Shown here in pieces: positions 1-12,828 of a DNA stretch of 64,000 nucleotides. The notes below the pieces were generated by a model. That model saw only the letters and a list, made by a program, of their open reading frames with translations. It was not told the origin of the DNA and ran no database searches. The stretch lies in the NCBI GenBank assembly GCA_032690845.1, contig CM064421.1, positions 41,468,963 through 41,532,962 on the forward strand, given 5' to 3'. This DNA is from Eleusine coracana subsp. coracana (Eukaryota; Streptophyta; Magnoliopsida; Poales; Poaceae). Both the position numbers and the translations under genes were made by a program. Each line of letters starts with the position of its first letter. Positions within the stretch are counted from its first letter, which is position 1.

Positions 1-1770
1 GGAAAGGAAGCAAGTTGTGCGGGACGGAAAGTGTTGCTGAAATCCAAAGCACAGGCCATACCAACGTACCCCATCAGTTGTTTCCTACTACCAAAGAGTA
101 CTTGTAAGAAGAAGAAAACCACCATTGTGAATTACTGGTGGGGGAGCTCAGCAGATAATCAACATATGCACTGGATGAGATGGGACCTGCTAACCCAACC
201 GAAATTATGTGGTGGTATGGGTTTTAAGGACCTTCCGATGTTCAATAAGGCAATGCTTGGGAAACAGGGTTGGCGACTTCTATCCAATTCAGATTCTCTG
301 TGTGCGCGGGTCCTAAAAGGAAGGTATTATCATGATGGAGATTTCTTAACAGCTACCAGGAAGAATCACGCTAGCCAGACTTGGCGAGCTATCTTGGTAG
401 GCAGGGAAGCTCTACAAGAGGGACTGGTGAAACGTATAGGAGATGGTCTTGGAACTAATATCTGGGAGACTAAATGGATCCATAACCATCCGACTGGAAG
501 ACCCTTCACTCCATATGATCCGCGAGTCACTATGATAGCGTATTTGCTGAATAATGATCAATGGGATGAGGATCTCATCCGTGATATATTCTGTGACTTT
601 GATGCAGAAGCAATCCTCTCAACATCAATCAATGGAAGAGGAGGGGATTTCTGGTCATGGGCGCAGTAGAAACATGGTATGTACTCTGTCAAATCAGTGT
701 ACAGGACGCTTGAGCGAAACCGAAGACAAGCTCAGGAATAGGTGGCGGGTTGCTCAACAGACCAAGATTGGAAACTGATATGCAGAATGGAAATACCGCC
801 TAAAGTCTCTGTCTTCTGGTGGAGGGTTCTACATGAGTTCCTACCCGCACGACATATCCTTCATAAGCGACACATTGAGAAAATTGCGAACTGTGAGGTA
901 TGTGGTGCAGAGGCAGAAACAATCAAGCACACCCTCTTGGAATGCACAGTTGCGAAAATACTCTGGAGGACCACGAAAGAGATAACCGGGATTACGATGC
1001 CCTATCTGCATGATAGCACCTGGGCACGTGACATTCTACATGATGATATTTGTCCAAGAAAGAATGCTGCTGTAATTATGTGTGGGATGTGGTCATTGTG
1101 GATGATGAGGAATTCCTGGAAACATGGAGAGAAACCGATCCCGGTGCGACAGACAGTCCAATGGGTGTGGGATACGGCGTATGACTTGTGGGAGATGTTA
1201 CACCCAGCAAAGGAAAAGCAACAGAGCTCGCTGAAACATTGGAACCGACCAAGAGAGAACTGGTTCAAGTGCAATGTGGATGGTAGCTACTTACAGTGCG
1301 ATAGTACAGGGGGCTATGCAGCGGTGATCCGTGATCACAATGGGACTTTCAAAACAGGAGTTGCGGCCTGGAAGGAGAGAGTTCCGGATGCATTGTTGAT
1401 GGAAGCAATGGCATGTAGAGCGGGTGTCTCACTAGCGCGTGGCGCTGGAATCACGAAGCTGTGCCTAGAGACCGACTGCAAGGAACTACTTGGACTCTGG
1501 CAGAACCGGGAAAACCAAAGATCGGCGGTGAGTCTGATCCTCCAGGATATCTGGACTATTAGTAGGAGCTTTAGTGAGTTTAGCTTTGTCTTTACCCCAA
1601 GATCATGTAACAAAGTAGCTCACACTTGTGCTAGACAGGTATCCCGAGAGCAAACATGGGTGGAGTGGCGCTTAGAACCACCCATGGTTGTTCGGAACCT
1701 GCTAGATATTGATTGTAATCTTTCTAGTATGAGTTAATAAAAGCTCCTTGTTCCTCAAAAAAAAAAAAAG
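1..1770 (+). mobile_element. L1-type LINE, 3' part of ORF2 plus poly-A tail
   Basis: One reading frame (frame 1) runs from the window edge to a stop at 1735-1737 and encodes the C-terminal part of a plant L1 ORF2. It contains the tail of the reverse transcriptase, a zf-RVT Cys/His segment (about 820-970, with FWWRVLHEFLPARH and CEVCGAEAETIKHTLLEC) and an RNase H-like domain (about 1258-1640, with NVDGS near its start and a later LETDCKEL). The frame is broken only by two in-frame TAG codons at 667-669 and 739-741. The element ends in 13 A at 1757-1769. The 5' end is outside the window, so no target-site duplication can be tested. What is seen fits a dead but fairly young copy. Ty1-copia and Ty3-gypsy are unlikely because RT-side sequence, zf-RVT and RNase H come in the L1 order and are followed by a poly-A tail. 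Confidence 0.9.
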
Positions 1771-4700
1771 ATAGACGCCTGTACTGTGTCTGCCGTTGCC
1801 ATGTTCGATGGATGCCCAACGTTTTCAATCTGGTACATGCATATCCCTCGCCAAAATAAACACAGCAATAACAATTGCTGCTTTGTGTGAAAGAAATACC
1901 AAGTTGCGGTGCGTGTTCCGATGGGATCGCTCGATCCGCTGGATATTCTTTGGTGGTGCTGTTCGGAGCGGCTGCGCTGCTGCTGACTACGCTACCAGTA
2001 CTGGTCATTCAGCGCGAAGCTGGTAGTGGTAGGCTCGCATTGGCCGTTCGCCATCGCGAAAGCTCAAAGCACACGACAAAAGGATTCGTGGTAGAGTAAT
2101 TCCTAACTCATGCCGGTGGTCAGCGTGGGCGTAACTATGGCGTCTTGAGAACTAGTACTGTAGAGAGAGTAGAGTAGAGTGCACGCTTGCTTTAGGATGC
2201 GAATATGGCCAGCATGTGAACCCACAACATCACTCTTCAAAAAGTCGGTATACAGACTTGCTCAAGAAAAAAAAAAAGGGGGGGGGGGGGGGGGGGGGTC
2301 GGTATACAGTCGGAGAGCGGTGTCTGCTCTAGCTGTTGGCCCATAAAAGCCCAGTGACTTTTCCTGGCCTGTAACCTCGGATGGCGGACGTCCAACTGGG
2401 CTGGGCCCCTTTACAATACCCGGCCTTCCAAGTGTCAAGTCCGGAAACGCGCCGCGCCGGGAGTCATTTACACGCCCGGCCTGGGCAACCAGCCCAAGTC
2501 AAGCGCCGAGCGGAGAAAGGGCCGCCGTCCTCCCTCAACGGAATCAAGGTCAGGTTACAGTTACACCCTTCTGCTGCTCGGCTCTCCCCCCGCTTCCTTC
2601 CCCGTCGCCGAAATCTACCGCCGGTAACATGGCTGGCGCGTATGCGCTTGCCTTCGCACTGACGGCACTACGCGACGCTAGATTAAGTTACGCCACCATC
2701 CCGATTGGCGGACGCAGTCTGCTAATTTCCTGTCACTGAAATCCACACATCACAGCCAATCACACAACAATAACACGAGTAGTTAAAGAGATTCGCCCGT
2801 TAGCACATCCGGGTAAACGACAAAGGCGAAGGCTTACTTAACTCGAGCATGATTAGCTCGACGACACTCACAAACTCAGCCACCAACAAATACGGTCCTA
2901 TTGATCCCTTCAAACCAGTTCCTCGCACACGCACGCATTTCGCTCAAAAATCTTGCCATCTAATCCTCCTAATCCCAGGCCCCACTTTGCTGTTGTCTTC
3001 CTGTCGCGATGCTGGCTGGGCCTCGGTCGGCAAACGCCAACTTCTGTTAACGGCAAGACTTAGGTGCAGCCAGACAGCCAACAGATGATGCTTCTAAATA
3101 TCCCACGCCACTAACAGGTCGGCAATTATATATTGGTAATGAACAGACTATCTCGGCTTCAACCTCGCCACACTCGCCCTATGAGCGATCATCGGCGGCG
3201 CCGGTCCACGAAAGGGGAAACAGAGGATTTGGTGAGGTAGTGCGGTCGTCTGCAGTGTTAGATCATGCGAGGGATGACTTTAGCTTGAAGGCAAAAGGAA
3301 AGGATAAATTTAGCATGTACTAGCCCCAGGAAACGAACACATCACGATGAGCTTTGTACTAGCTAATAACTTGTGTCAGGCAGGAATGACGGAAGCAAGC
3401 GGCTGCTGCCAAAAACTGTTGACCGAAATGCTAAGCCTAGCGACGCAACTTGACCAGCGACATTGACCTGTGGGGAAAGAGAGCCTCGTTCCCTTATCCC
3501 AGGTCCACAGCGTGAGCGTAGGGAAGTTGCTATGACCACAAGTGCATAGAGGAAAATCATGACGGAGTCGTGTCACAGCCTCACAGGGTCCAGGGGAGCA
3601 CAGAAGCAGAGCAAGTAGAAGGTTCAAGAAGATACACAAGACCAAGCAACTGTGTGAGCTAAGCCATGACCATAGTTCTCTCTAGAATATACCGAGCGAG
3701 AGTGATGCTCATGGCAACTTGGCAAGCACAATTATTCGTCAATGTAAATTTCAGATGCTATAATATAATGGATCAGAAAATATTATGTCTTGATCGTCCA
3801 ATTATGAAATATTGAATACTGCCAAAAAAAAAATATTAACTGATCAACCGAGATGCCTGAACCTTGGGTCCCTACCAGATAAACCGTGACCTACAGACTC
3901 TGCTGCAGTAGCAACAAACAGGTTGCTCCAGAGATTGTGATTGAATTTGTTTTCTTAGAAGTCATAACTGCCGGCTCTGTTGTTTGGGCATGACTGGAAG
4001 CACATTTTGACGTGGAAGCAATTTCAGTTCCTGAAAACTGATTTCCGGATTAGTGTGAACCCTAGTCAAGAGCTCTGGTCTAGTTTGTGAACTTGTGCTA
4101 CTTAAAAATGGGATAAGTGAAGAGACAAGTTTGTTTATCCGCGTCGTAGTATATGTACAAGTAGAAGTCGTTGGTACTTAACCAGCGATAATTTTGTCTC
4201 TGCGAAGATCGAAACAGATATGGTAGGCATCAGCACCGGCAACTTGCTGGGTTCTAAATTGTTGTATCTTACTCTCTCTCTCTCTCTTCTGACTATATAC
4301 AAATTCCAATCCCATCAGTTAAGATGACAAGCAGTGCGTTGTTTCATTGACTGCTGAAGCACACAGTGCAATAGTTTTTTCGGGTGTCTCTTGATATCAC
4401 ACCTGACAATTCTATTTGCAACTTGCAGTAAAGCCTTTTGTTGATCAAGCAGACATCTGGTTTGCACAACTCCACGAGTCACTTTCATAAATATCTTCGA
4501 GCTTCTCCGTCGTGGATTTTGGACTTCTCTGAACGAATCAAATTGGATTAGTGACTGCAGCTTCAGAGACAATGTTTATTGTATTGATTGGATTAGGAAG
4601 ATTAAAACCTTATGGTGAGCTCATTTTTTTGATGAACTATTAGTTCCCTAGAAAAAAACAAATAGATCACCATTTTTTAAAGAAAGATCTGGCAATGTTT

Positions 4701-5817
4701 TGGGTCACAACTAAAAGACATTGCCTTTTTAAAAAAGAGAGAGAAATAACGTTGACGATTAGTTCAGTTACTATTTGTGAATGGAAGCAGTGTCTTCACC
4801 GAATATCGAGTTGTGAGTTGTCTCGATGGCTACATGTCTTCTCTGATAAATAGTATACAAGTTATGCGCTATTCGTTGGATGCAGGTGGATCCATAGATC
4901 AATAATTTCCAAGTTTTTTAAGGTAAGACAAGGCGGGCATCTTGCGGACCTAATTAATTATATGGATTTTTTTCGTGCAAGCTTTATATAAGTTTTGATC
5001 ATGTGGCACTAAGAACAGATGAATCAGGCTTAAGTCTCTCCTTTGCACATCGCATCCTGAAAATGCATAAAACCTTAATTGTTTTAGACTGATGATTTAT
5101 TATATAAAAAAAGATAGATGTGGCTACAATATATATCAAATTATATATCCTGGAGGTCTATATGAGTGCGAAAATACCCAGCGGTGTAAATTTGTTACCC
5201 CCCTGCTGTTTCAGTACATTAGTTAAAGATACATCTACAAGTGCGTACCTGAAATGTACGTTCTTATCTATCTAACCCTTGATAAGGTTCAGGTTCATTT
5301 GCATAATGGATACACTTACCTGCCCAAACTGCAACATGGCTTAATCATCTATGCGAAAATAAGAAGCCTTTTGTTCATGAAAGAACCTAATAATTGTTTA
5401 TTACCTAATGCTGAGTTGAGTGTCTTTTTCTGAATTGTTTGCTGAAAGTTGCAAAAAAGGGCCATCGTCGCAAAGACATAAGGGAGTATCTTGCAGCCGG
5501 GTACAATGATAATTCGGGAACTGACATAATAAGCAAACAACAATTGTGGAAAGGGATGAGCGAAAGATTGGGCTCTCACTTTGCTTTAGAAAATAGAAAG
5601 GGTATTCATCAAAACATAACAAAGGGTGTTAACGAGGAATCGCCGTACCCTCAGGGATCATTATGGTCACTAATGACTCAGCCTTTACGTATTATATTTG
5701 CAATGTTTGTTAATTGTTATATAATCCTATATAATCATTGTATAGCTTATGGGCACACGTCAAAGAATACATCTCCTCTTTTGCCAACTGAGCTTGCACT
5801 TTTTTCTGTTCAAAAAC
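1771..5817. other. Intergenic stretch with no gene recognised
   Basis: No ORF here resembles a known family. It holds an A11G21 homopolymer pair at 2267-2298 between two 12-bp direct repeats, a short (CT)n microsatellite at 4272-4287, and AT-rich sequence from about 4600. The open frames near 2381-3088 and 5439-5822 show no family motifs and no convincing splice structure. Confidence 0.6.
2244..2309. repeat. A11G21 homopolymer tract between 12-bp direct repeats
   Basis: GTCGGTATACAG occurs at 2244-2255 and again at 2298-2309. Between them are a short unique stretch, 11 A (2267-2277) and 21 G (2278-2298). The layout could be a tiny retroposed insert with its duplication, or slippage; the sequence does not decide. 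Confidence 0.6.
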
Positions 5818-7703
5818 AATGATAGGCCGGCAGGCATAGCCTACATAAACTCTGTGTTTGCATCTATTCCAATTTACTACATGGCTAACATTCTGTTTCC
5901 CAAAAAAATCCTGGCCAAGCTAAACTCTATTGTGGCAAAATTTTGGTGGGCAGGGGTTAGAGAGGAGGACAACATCAAACCCTTCCACCTTAGATCATGG
6001 GAGGACATCACCCAACCGAAAACCAGGGGGGGGACTAGGAATCAGGAACTTCACCATAATCAACCAGAGCCTACTGCTGCACTCGGCCTGGAAGGTGGTT
6101 AGCAACACTAACCCCCACTTCACGGCGGTCCTAAAGGCTAAATACTATCCAACCTCCTCCTTCTGGACAGCCCCCACTCATCTCCCAAAATCGGTCTACT
6201 GGTCCTCCACTCAGACTATTAGGCCTATTCTAGCTCAGCACTCCACCTACCAAATATGCGCAGGCAACTCCAACATTTGGACTACCTCCTGGTGCCCTAT
6301 CTGGAACCAGCTTCATGACCGCCTCATACACCCAAACCAGCACACCAATCTCCCAAATATAGTGTCTAACCTTTGGACACCGGGTACTACAAAGTGGGAT
6401 CACATGAAAATTCAACAAATCTTTGGCCCCGATGCTGTACATTCCATCACTAACCTGCAGATCACACCAACAAATGAAGATGACATTCTCTGCTGGCAAC
6501 CGGCAACCAAAGGACTATGCACCACAAAAGAAGCTTACAGATTCCTGGCTACTCAGAATCAGCAACCAATTCCACAATATGGCAGTAGAGCACTTCCACC
6601 ACAGGTACAACATCTCTTGCAGGTCATATGGAAAAACAAACAGATCCAGCCAAGATACAAGGCGTTTGCCTGGAGACTGCTCCGACAGGCGATCCCAACA
6701 GCAAACCGCATAGGCCAATTTTCCTAGCACATATCTAAATCATGTGCCCGCTGTGCTCAACCTGAAACTGATGCCCACATCTTTTTCGACTGTGCCTTCG
6801 CCCGAGCGGTCTGGTACTTTGGCCCAAATGCCATCAGATCAGACGCCCTCCCACAGGGCCAAAATGGCGTACAGGACCAGTTGATTGCTCTACTTGGAAC
6901 TGCGCCTACCACAGCAAAGATCAACATCCACTTGGTCCTATTGTGGTTCATATGGAGGGCGAGGAATGATCATCATTTCGCCGCCAAAAATTGGTCTGTT
7001 TTGCAGGTACACTTAGCAACAAAGGCACAACTACAACAAGACGAAAAGGAGGAAGAAGCCCCACAGCACCATATAACACCGCTGCCACAAACGCAGCCTG
7101 CTGTGGCACTCCCATGGCGAGGAGTTCGATGTCACACGGACGCAGCATGTCGGCCGCAGCCCTCACCCCATGATACGGTGGGCATTGGAGTCCTCTTCTT
7201 CAACACGACAGGGCCCATCACACCGGCAGTCCACATACAGGCATCTACGAAAGGATGCCACTCACCACTACAAGCTGAAGCCAAGGCCATGTTGCTCGCC
7301 TCACACATTGCCAAAGCCCTTCACTATGACAACATCATGTTCTGCTCCGACAACAAGGTGCTCGCCTCCACCACCAGCCAAGGAAACTTTCGACAAGATT
7401 CAGGAGATTGGACATTAAGACCCCTGCTTTATCAGTTCGGACACAATACTCAAGGCATTAACTACAGAGTGACCAAGATCAATAGGAACGAAAACACAAC
7501 AGCACATAACTTGGCGCGTAACGCAAGGTCAGATGATACATCCACTCCGCTCTTCATTTGTAATCACTTAGCACACCATTCACAATGCCCAGTTATAGAG
7601 GCGTTGCAACACTTTGTCTGGGTTCCTATACCCCAAAATCTATAATCTGTCGTAAATTCAATGGAATACAGATTTTCTTTGTCAAAAAAAATGATAGGCC
7701 GGC
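5818..7703 (+). mobile_element. 5'-truncated L1-type LINE with 14-bp target-site duplication
   Basis: The body runs from 5832 to about 7689 and is bounded by the direct repeat AATGATAGGCCGGC at 5818-5831 and 7690-7703. A short A-run precedes the right copy. It encodes the last part of ORF2: an RT tail (IPIYYMANILFPKK, then KFWWAG), a zf-RVT segment (CARCAQPETDAHIFFDC, about 6743-6793) and an RNase H-like segment ending at 7645. The frame shifts once in a run of eight G at 6026-6033, where seven G would keep it open, and meets one stop at 6725-6727. Truncation, duplication and A-tail together are the classic product of target-primed reverse transcription. It is only distantly similar in protein sequence to the LINE at 1-1770. 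Confidence 0.92.
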
Positions 7704-10110
7704 CGAACGACAATAAGCAGGGCAAGTGAAACCGATGGACAAGCAGTGGCAAATGAAGATAGCTTAGGATCAGATGCATGGACGATGCATCGTGTCCTAA
7801 CTGTAGCAAGTCGTTGCTCTGACGGAAGCTCAGCCACCCGTCAGATTTATTTGCAAATGTCAGGTCTCTGACGGAATACTGTCTATTGAAGAATAAAATT
7901 TTCCGCATATCCTTCTCTAGATACACTCCTACATTCTTTAAGTAAGTTATAGCCTTAAACATTTGCTTTGGGTTTTTTTTTTAAACTTTACATTGTATAG
8001 TTTTCAGTTTGCTTTCGTTGTTCAGAAGTGTGACGGAAACGTGCTTTGCAAATAATTACATTAAAAAGGATTTATGTTTTGTTAACAAACGGGATTGGTA
8101 ATTCCATAATGAACTACAGTTCTATACTGCCTTTTCTTGTTGTTGCATGATTTGTCTTATAAGGATCGTATGAACTTTTTGAATAAAGGCACAACAAAAA
8201 CTTAAGCATCAACGCATATAGTATAAGCGCGCATTGAATTTTATTTCAAAAGAGCTTCCACCGGAGTATTATTGTAAACTATAATAATTAATATTTTATA
8301 TCAGAGGAAAACAGACAAATTAAAAGAGCCAAATTGATGGATGACAATTGACAAGCATGGAGCTACTAGTTCTGTAGTTCATATCATTTGTTAGGCTTTT
8401 TGGCAATATGCACGCAAAATCCTGCGAAAGTTAGCTGGAAGGCAACATCAGTACAATATCTAAGAATCTTGTACAAATTATAATGGATAGGCCATGTACA
8501 TTGAATCTTACATATGCATTCTAGTTGCAAACACATTTTGTTTTGACTTCCTAATCTACCTGATCATCTGGAATCATGTCTTTTTTTTTCAATCAATACA
8601 TACGTCATATATGGAGCTAGCTAATATTAACAGGCATGCATAGATTTTTTTTAAAATGTTATAAAATTAAATGAACAGATGTTGATAATAACAAATGACA
8701 TGATAAGTTAATACTCAATATTACAAATTATGAGAATATAGCTGAGATGGTAAGCAGATGTGTCTGACGATTGCGTGATGTGATATATATTCTCCTATAT
8801 CTAGCATGCAAGATGTGGCACCAGACACAAGTTGACCAAGTTGAACCTGTGTGACATATAGACCTCAACCTCCCTATCCTGGGTCTGTACACGCTAGGCT
8901 CTAATACTTAAAACACGTGCTACAAAAAATAGTATTATGATTCTAAGAAAGTACAATAATATAGCTAGTTGGATCCTTGAAAAATCGTTTGTATATGTAG
9001 CTAGTTGAGAATACAAAAGATACAATTCGCAGCCAACCACACAACAGGTTGACATAATTTTTTTTTTAGAGGGGGGGGGGGGGGGGGGGGGGGGAATTAA
9101 AGACCACACACAATACAAGCTTGCTTATTAAATTGGTTCAATACGCATTCTCTGCTGTGCTGCGTTCCGGAAAAGATCCTCCGCCTTTAGGGGTACCCCT
9201 CTTTTCCATCATACAAAACGAAGGATCAGATGGGGTGCTACAACACTGTGCTACAGTGTTTTGATCCAGCAAATCTTGTTTCAATGGGTTCCCATTTTAT
9301 ATTTTATGAACAGTAAAAGCACTATTACTGTTTATCTGTTTATATAGGCACAAATTACTGTTCCTTTGTTGTCTTTTTACCTCTAAAGATAGAGGAGTCA
9401 TAGCTCCAAACTTAAACATTTACATTCCAGATAAATAATTTTTCAGGAACGGCAAGGCAGGAAATCCATGCCACAACACGCCTTCTGATTTCTCTACATG
9501 GTTACTCGTCCGGAAATACTGTCGTTCCGATCAAAGAATATGACTTGCGGCCAGTACAAATTGACTGTCCGAAAGGACTGCATTTCGAGAATGGAGGAGT
9601 ACGATAAGATATTCTCTCTCCGCTTAAACAAAAACAGTAGAAACAAGTTTCGTGAAGAAATGCAAGCACCTCGCACTATATTTCAGCGCGTCTCTGTTGG
9701 TGAACAGCTCGCAGTGACCAATCCCGGAGTCCGGAAACACGCAGAGAGATTCCATTCCAAAGTATCCCTCTCCTTGTCCCCTGCATGCATCCATCTAAAC
9801 GATCCCATCAAACGCCGCCGTAATCCTAATCCCCCACTCACTTTGACCCACCCACAACCCGTTCAAAAGTCGAGTGATTTTCCCTCCACTGTCACTGCCG
9901 CCCTCCTCCCTTTTTCCTGCTCACCGCAAGCAGCATGCAGTGCACGCGCGAACACATCGACATCATCCTTCCGCCCACACGCACACGGTTACCGTCGACC
10001 GGATAGCTGTGAATGATCGTGCACGACCGTGGCCGCGCGCGCGCTGCAGACTAGCAGTAGAATTAATTTGTCTTTTGGCGCCGCGTCACGTAGCGCCCCC
10101 CGGCCCGGCT
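7704..10110. other. AT-rich intergenic stretch, no gene recognised
   Basis: No family-like ORF is visible. A run of 24 G lies at 9071-9094 after a T-run. The open frame at about 9498-10016 runs into the promoter of the downstream phosphatase gene and has no recognisable motif. Confidence 0.55.
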
Positions 10111-10112
10111 GC

Positions 10113-10121
10113 CTATTTAAG
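10113..10121 (+). promoter_or_regulatory. Probable TATA box of the inositol phosphatase gene
   Basis: CTATTTAAG lies about 200 bp before the ATG at 10318 in an otherwise GC-rich stretch. It is followed by a pyrimidine-rich leader with a (CAC)n run near 10181-10196. Spacing suits a plant core promoter with a leader of about 170 nt; the call rests on motif and position only. Confidence 0.55.
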
Positions 10122-10289
10122 CCGCCGTTCCCTTCCCCGTCTAACGTTTTCTTCTCCCCGGCGTCTCGCTCGGTGCTTTACCACCACCACCACCACCGTT
10201 GTTCCCGCGAGTCTTGAGTCGCGCGCACCAGTGGTCTCATCTCGTCTGCCCAACCACACGCGAGGGCCTACTACGCCTCGATCGTGCTC

Positions 10290-10319
10290 GATCATCATCA
10301 TCATCATCATCATCATCAT
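10290..10319 (+). repeat. (ATC)n microsatellite abutting the start codon
   Basis: About nine ATC units sit in the 5' leader of the phosphatase gene; the last one overlaps the ATG at 10318-10320. Length changes would alter the leader but not the protein. Confidence 0.85.
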
Positions 10320-12828
10320 GCTAGAGAACCAAAAGCAAGCGGAGGTAGGCCATCCACCAGCGTCTAGCTCCTTCTGTCCCTCTCCCTCTTTGTGCCTGTC
10401 TCCTTGCTCTAGCTTAGCTTCTAGCTCCGACCGGCCTAGCTAGTAGATAGGCATGGATGTTTGTAACTAACGCTAGCTTGTGATGGAATTGGACAGGTTC
10501 TGTGGCCGCGGCTGGTGGCCAACAAGCTGTTCCGGAAGACATCGGGCAGCCACGCCTTCGTGGCCGACTTCCCCATCGACGACGACGGCGGCGGATGCGT
10601 CAGCCCCGACGCCGACGCCGGCCGCTGCGTCAAGCGGCAGCGGCCGCCGGAGCGGAACAACAACAAGACACTCAAGTACAAGTAGGCGCAATTAATCGAT
10701 CAATTAATTTCTGATTCACACCACAGGCGCTCGATCGATGTGCAATCGTCGACGGATCCTTCTTCGTTCCCCGATGCTAACCATGTCGATGATGTTTCGG
10801 TTGTTGCAGGGTGTTCGCGAGCACTTGGAACGTGGGCGGCGTGGCTCCGCCGGAGGACCTGGACCTGTCGGCGTGGCTAGACGCGAGCAGCGACGGGCCC
10901 TACGACGTGTACGTGCTCGGGTTCCAGGAGGTGGTGCCGCTGCGCGCCCGGAACGTGCTGGGCGCGGACAAGAGCCGCATCGGCATGCGGTGGAACGAGC
11001 TCATCCGCGCCGCGCTCAACAATAACCGCTCCTCGTCGTCGTCGTCGTCTCAGCAGAATAATAAGGGCGGCGCATCAGAGAGCAGCAAGCAGCAGCAGAA
11101 GGTGCACCCGGTGAGCGACGGCGGCGGCGGGCTGGCGAGGGAGTACCGGTGCGTGGTGAGCAAGCAGATGGTCGGCATCCTGCTCACGGTCTGGGTGCGC
11201 GCCGACCTCCGCCGCTTCGGGCGACGCGCCAGCGTCTCCTGCGTCGGGTGCGGCGTCATGGGATGCCTCGGCAACAAGGTAATAGTTTCGTTTCCAAATC
11301 CCAATTTCCCTTGCTGCGTGCCTGTTCCGGCCTGTGGCACACCTCGCTATCAGCCGCGCGCTTATTAACCCGACGGAGCCGGTGAATGGTGTTGCAGGGC
11401 GCCGTGTCCGTGAGGTTCTGGCTCCACGACACCAGCTTCTGCTTCGTGTGCTGCCACCTCGCGTCGGGCGGAAGGGAGGGCGACGAGGCGCACCGCAACG
11501 CCGACGCCACGGAGATCCTCGCAAGGACGACCTTCCCGAGAGGGCACGCGCTCAACCTGCCCCACAAGATCCTAGACCACGAGTAAGTCATTCTTACTAT
11601 TAATTCACGCACACATCATCTTCTTCCAACTAATGAAACCGCGGGGCGCTGCTACTTGCTGTGAACAAAAATGCCCCGGTGTCGCTGACTCCTGCGCCAG
11701 CCGGTAATTAATAATAAAAGAAAAGAAAGGAAAGGAAACCTGCCCTGAGCTACGCGCTGACCCGCGCCACCAGATACAAATGAACATTGCCCTTCTCTCT
11801 TACAGGTCGCGACCGCAGTCGTGTTTTCTTAACCCGGCCGGTCGCTGCACCGTCCACGCTACCGGTAAACCCAATAGTATTACTATTAGGTGTAGATACT
11901 ATGCCACGTCGCCGTATCAGGGATTGCTGCTTTCTTCATTGATCGTGTCATAGGTTGATACGGCATGGCCGGTGCGAGAGAGGGCATGTCGGCATAGCGT
12001 GGTAGTAGTAGTAAAGTACTAGTGTAGTAGACAGAGACAGAGAAGCTTCAAAAGTGCATTGGACTTGGCCGATGTACCCAGTGGTGTTTTGTTTATATGC
12101 CGTCGCCGGTGCTGAGTGTAGATTACAAAAATATATACGTCCAACTTGCAACCGTAATTGTTCGGTTGATCTTTGATTTAACTAATAACACGTAGTGCGT
12201 GTCAAGACAAAGACCGCGTAAATCATCCACCAATCATGAGGCAGGCCTTGACCAGCAGTAGTAATCTGATGCGCTGTTCTTTGTTTATGCTTACCGCAGC
12301 CGAGTGATCCTGCTCGGGGACCTCAACTACCGGATCTCCCTGCCGGAGGCGAAGACGCGGATGCTGGTGGAGCGGCGGGACTGGAAGACGCTGCTGGAGA
12401 ACGACCAGCTGCGGGGCGAGACGTGCCCGGGCGGCGCGTTCCAGGGCTGGAACGAGGGCGCCATCACCTTCTCGCCCACCTACAAGTACTACCCCAACTC
12501 CGACACCTACTACGGCTGCGCCTCCGCCTCTGCCGCCAAGGGCCGCCGCGGCGAGAAGCGCCGCGCGCCGGCGTGGTGCGACCGCATCCTCTGGCACGGC
12601 GACGGGCTCAGGCAGGACCAGTACGACCGCTGCGAGTCCAGGCTGTCCGACCACCGCCCCGTGCGCGCCGTCTTCACCGTCGAGGTCGACGCGCCGAGGA
12701 ACCTCAACTCGCTCCGGAGCTTCTTCATGTCCGAGAGGTTTGACGATAATAAGGTCACCACGAGCTCGCCGGAGCTGCTGTTCAGGACCAAGGGCATGAA
12801 CAGCGCCAGATTCACCGACAACGTCTGA
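10318..12828 (+). CDS. Type I inositol polyphosphate 5-phosphatase
   Basis: Five exons join into 464 aa: 10318-10344, 10497-10681, 10810-11278, 11398-11582 and 12300-12828, all with GT/AG borders and matching phases. Family members remove the 5-phosphate of soluble inositol polyphosphates or phosphoinositides and so damp IP3 and membrane-lipid signalling. Hallmarks seen in order: TWNVGG (76-81), FQE (109-111), GCLGNKG across the exon 3/4 join, GDLNYR (295-300), PAWCDR (379-384) and SDHRP (405-409), the last three holding catalytic and metal-site residues. There are no WD40 repeats or signal peptide, so it is probably cytosolic or membrane-peripheral. Between FQE and GCLGNK lies a low-complexity insert with seven Ser and several Gln. 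Exon 1 codes only nine residues. The N-terminal WPR...KLF segment is typical of plant type I enzymes. Substrate preference and subgroup cannot be read from the sequence. Confidence 0.95.

Noticed and set aside
2381..3088. Plus-strand frames of 93 and 79 codons
   Set aside because: No recognisable motif or gene structure; compositional artefact.
9498..10443. Two overlapping plus-strand frames (172 and 189 codons) before the phosphatase gene
   Set aside because: They cross the TATA box and the (ATC)n leader, show no motif, and reflect GC-rich promoter composition.
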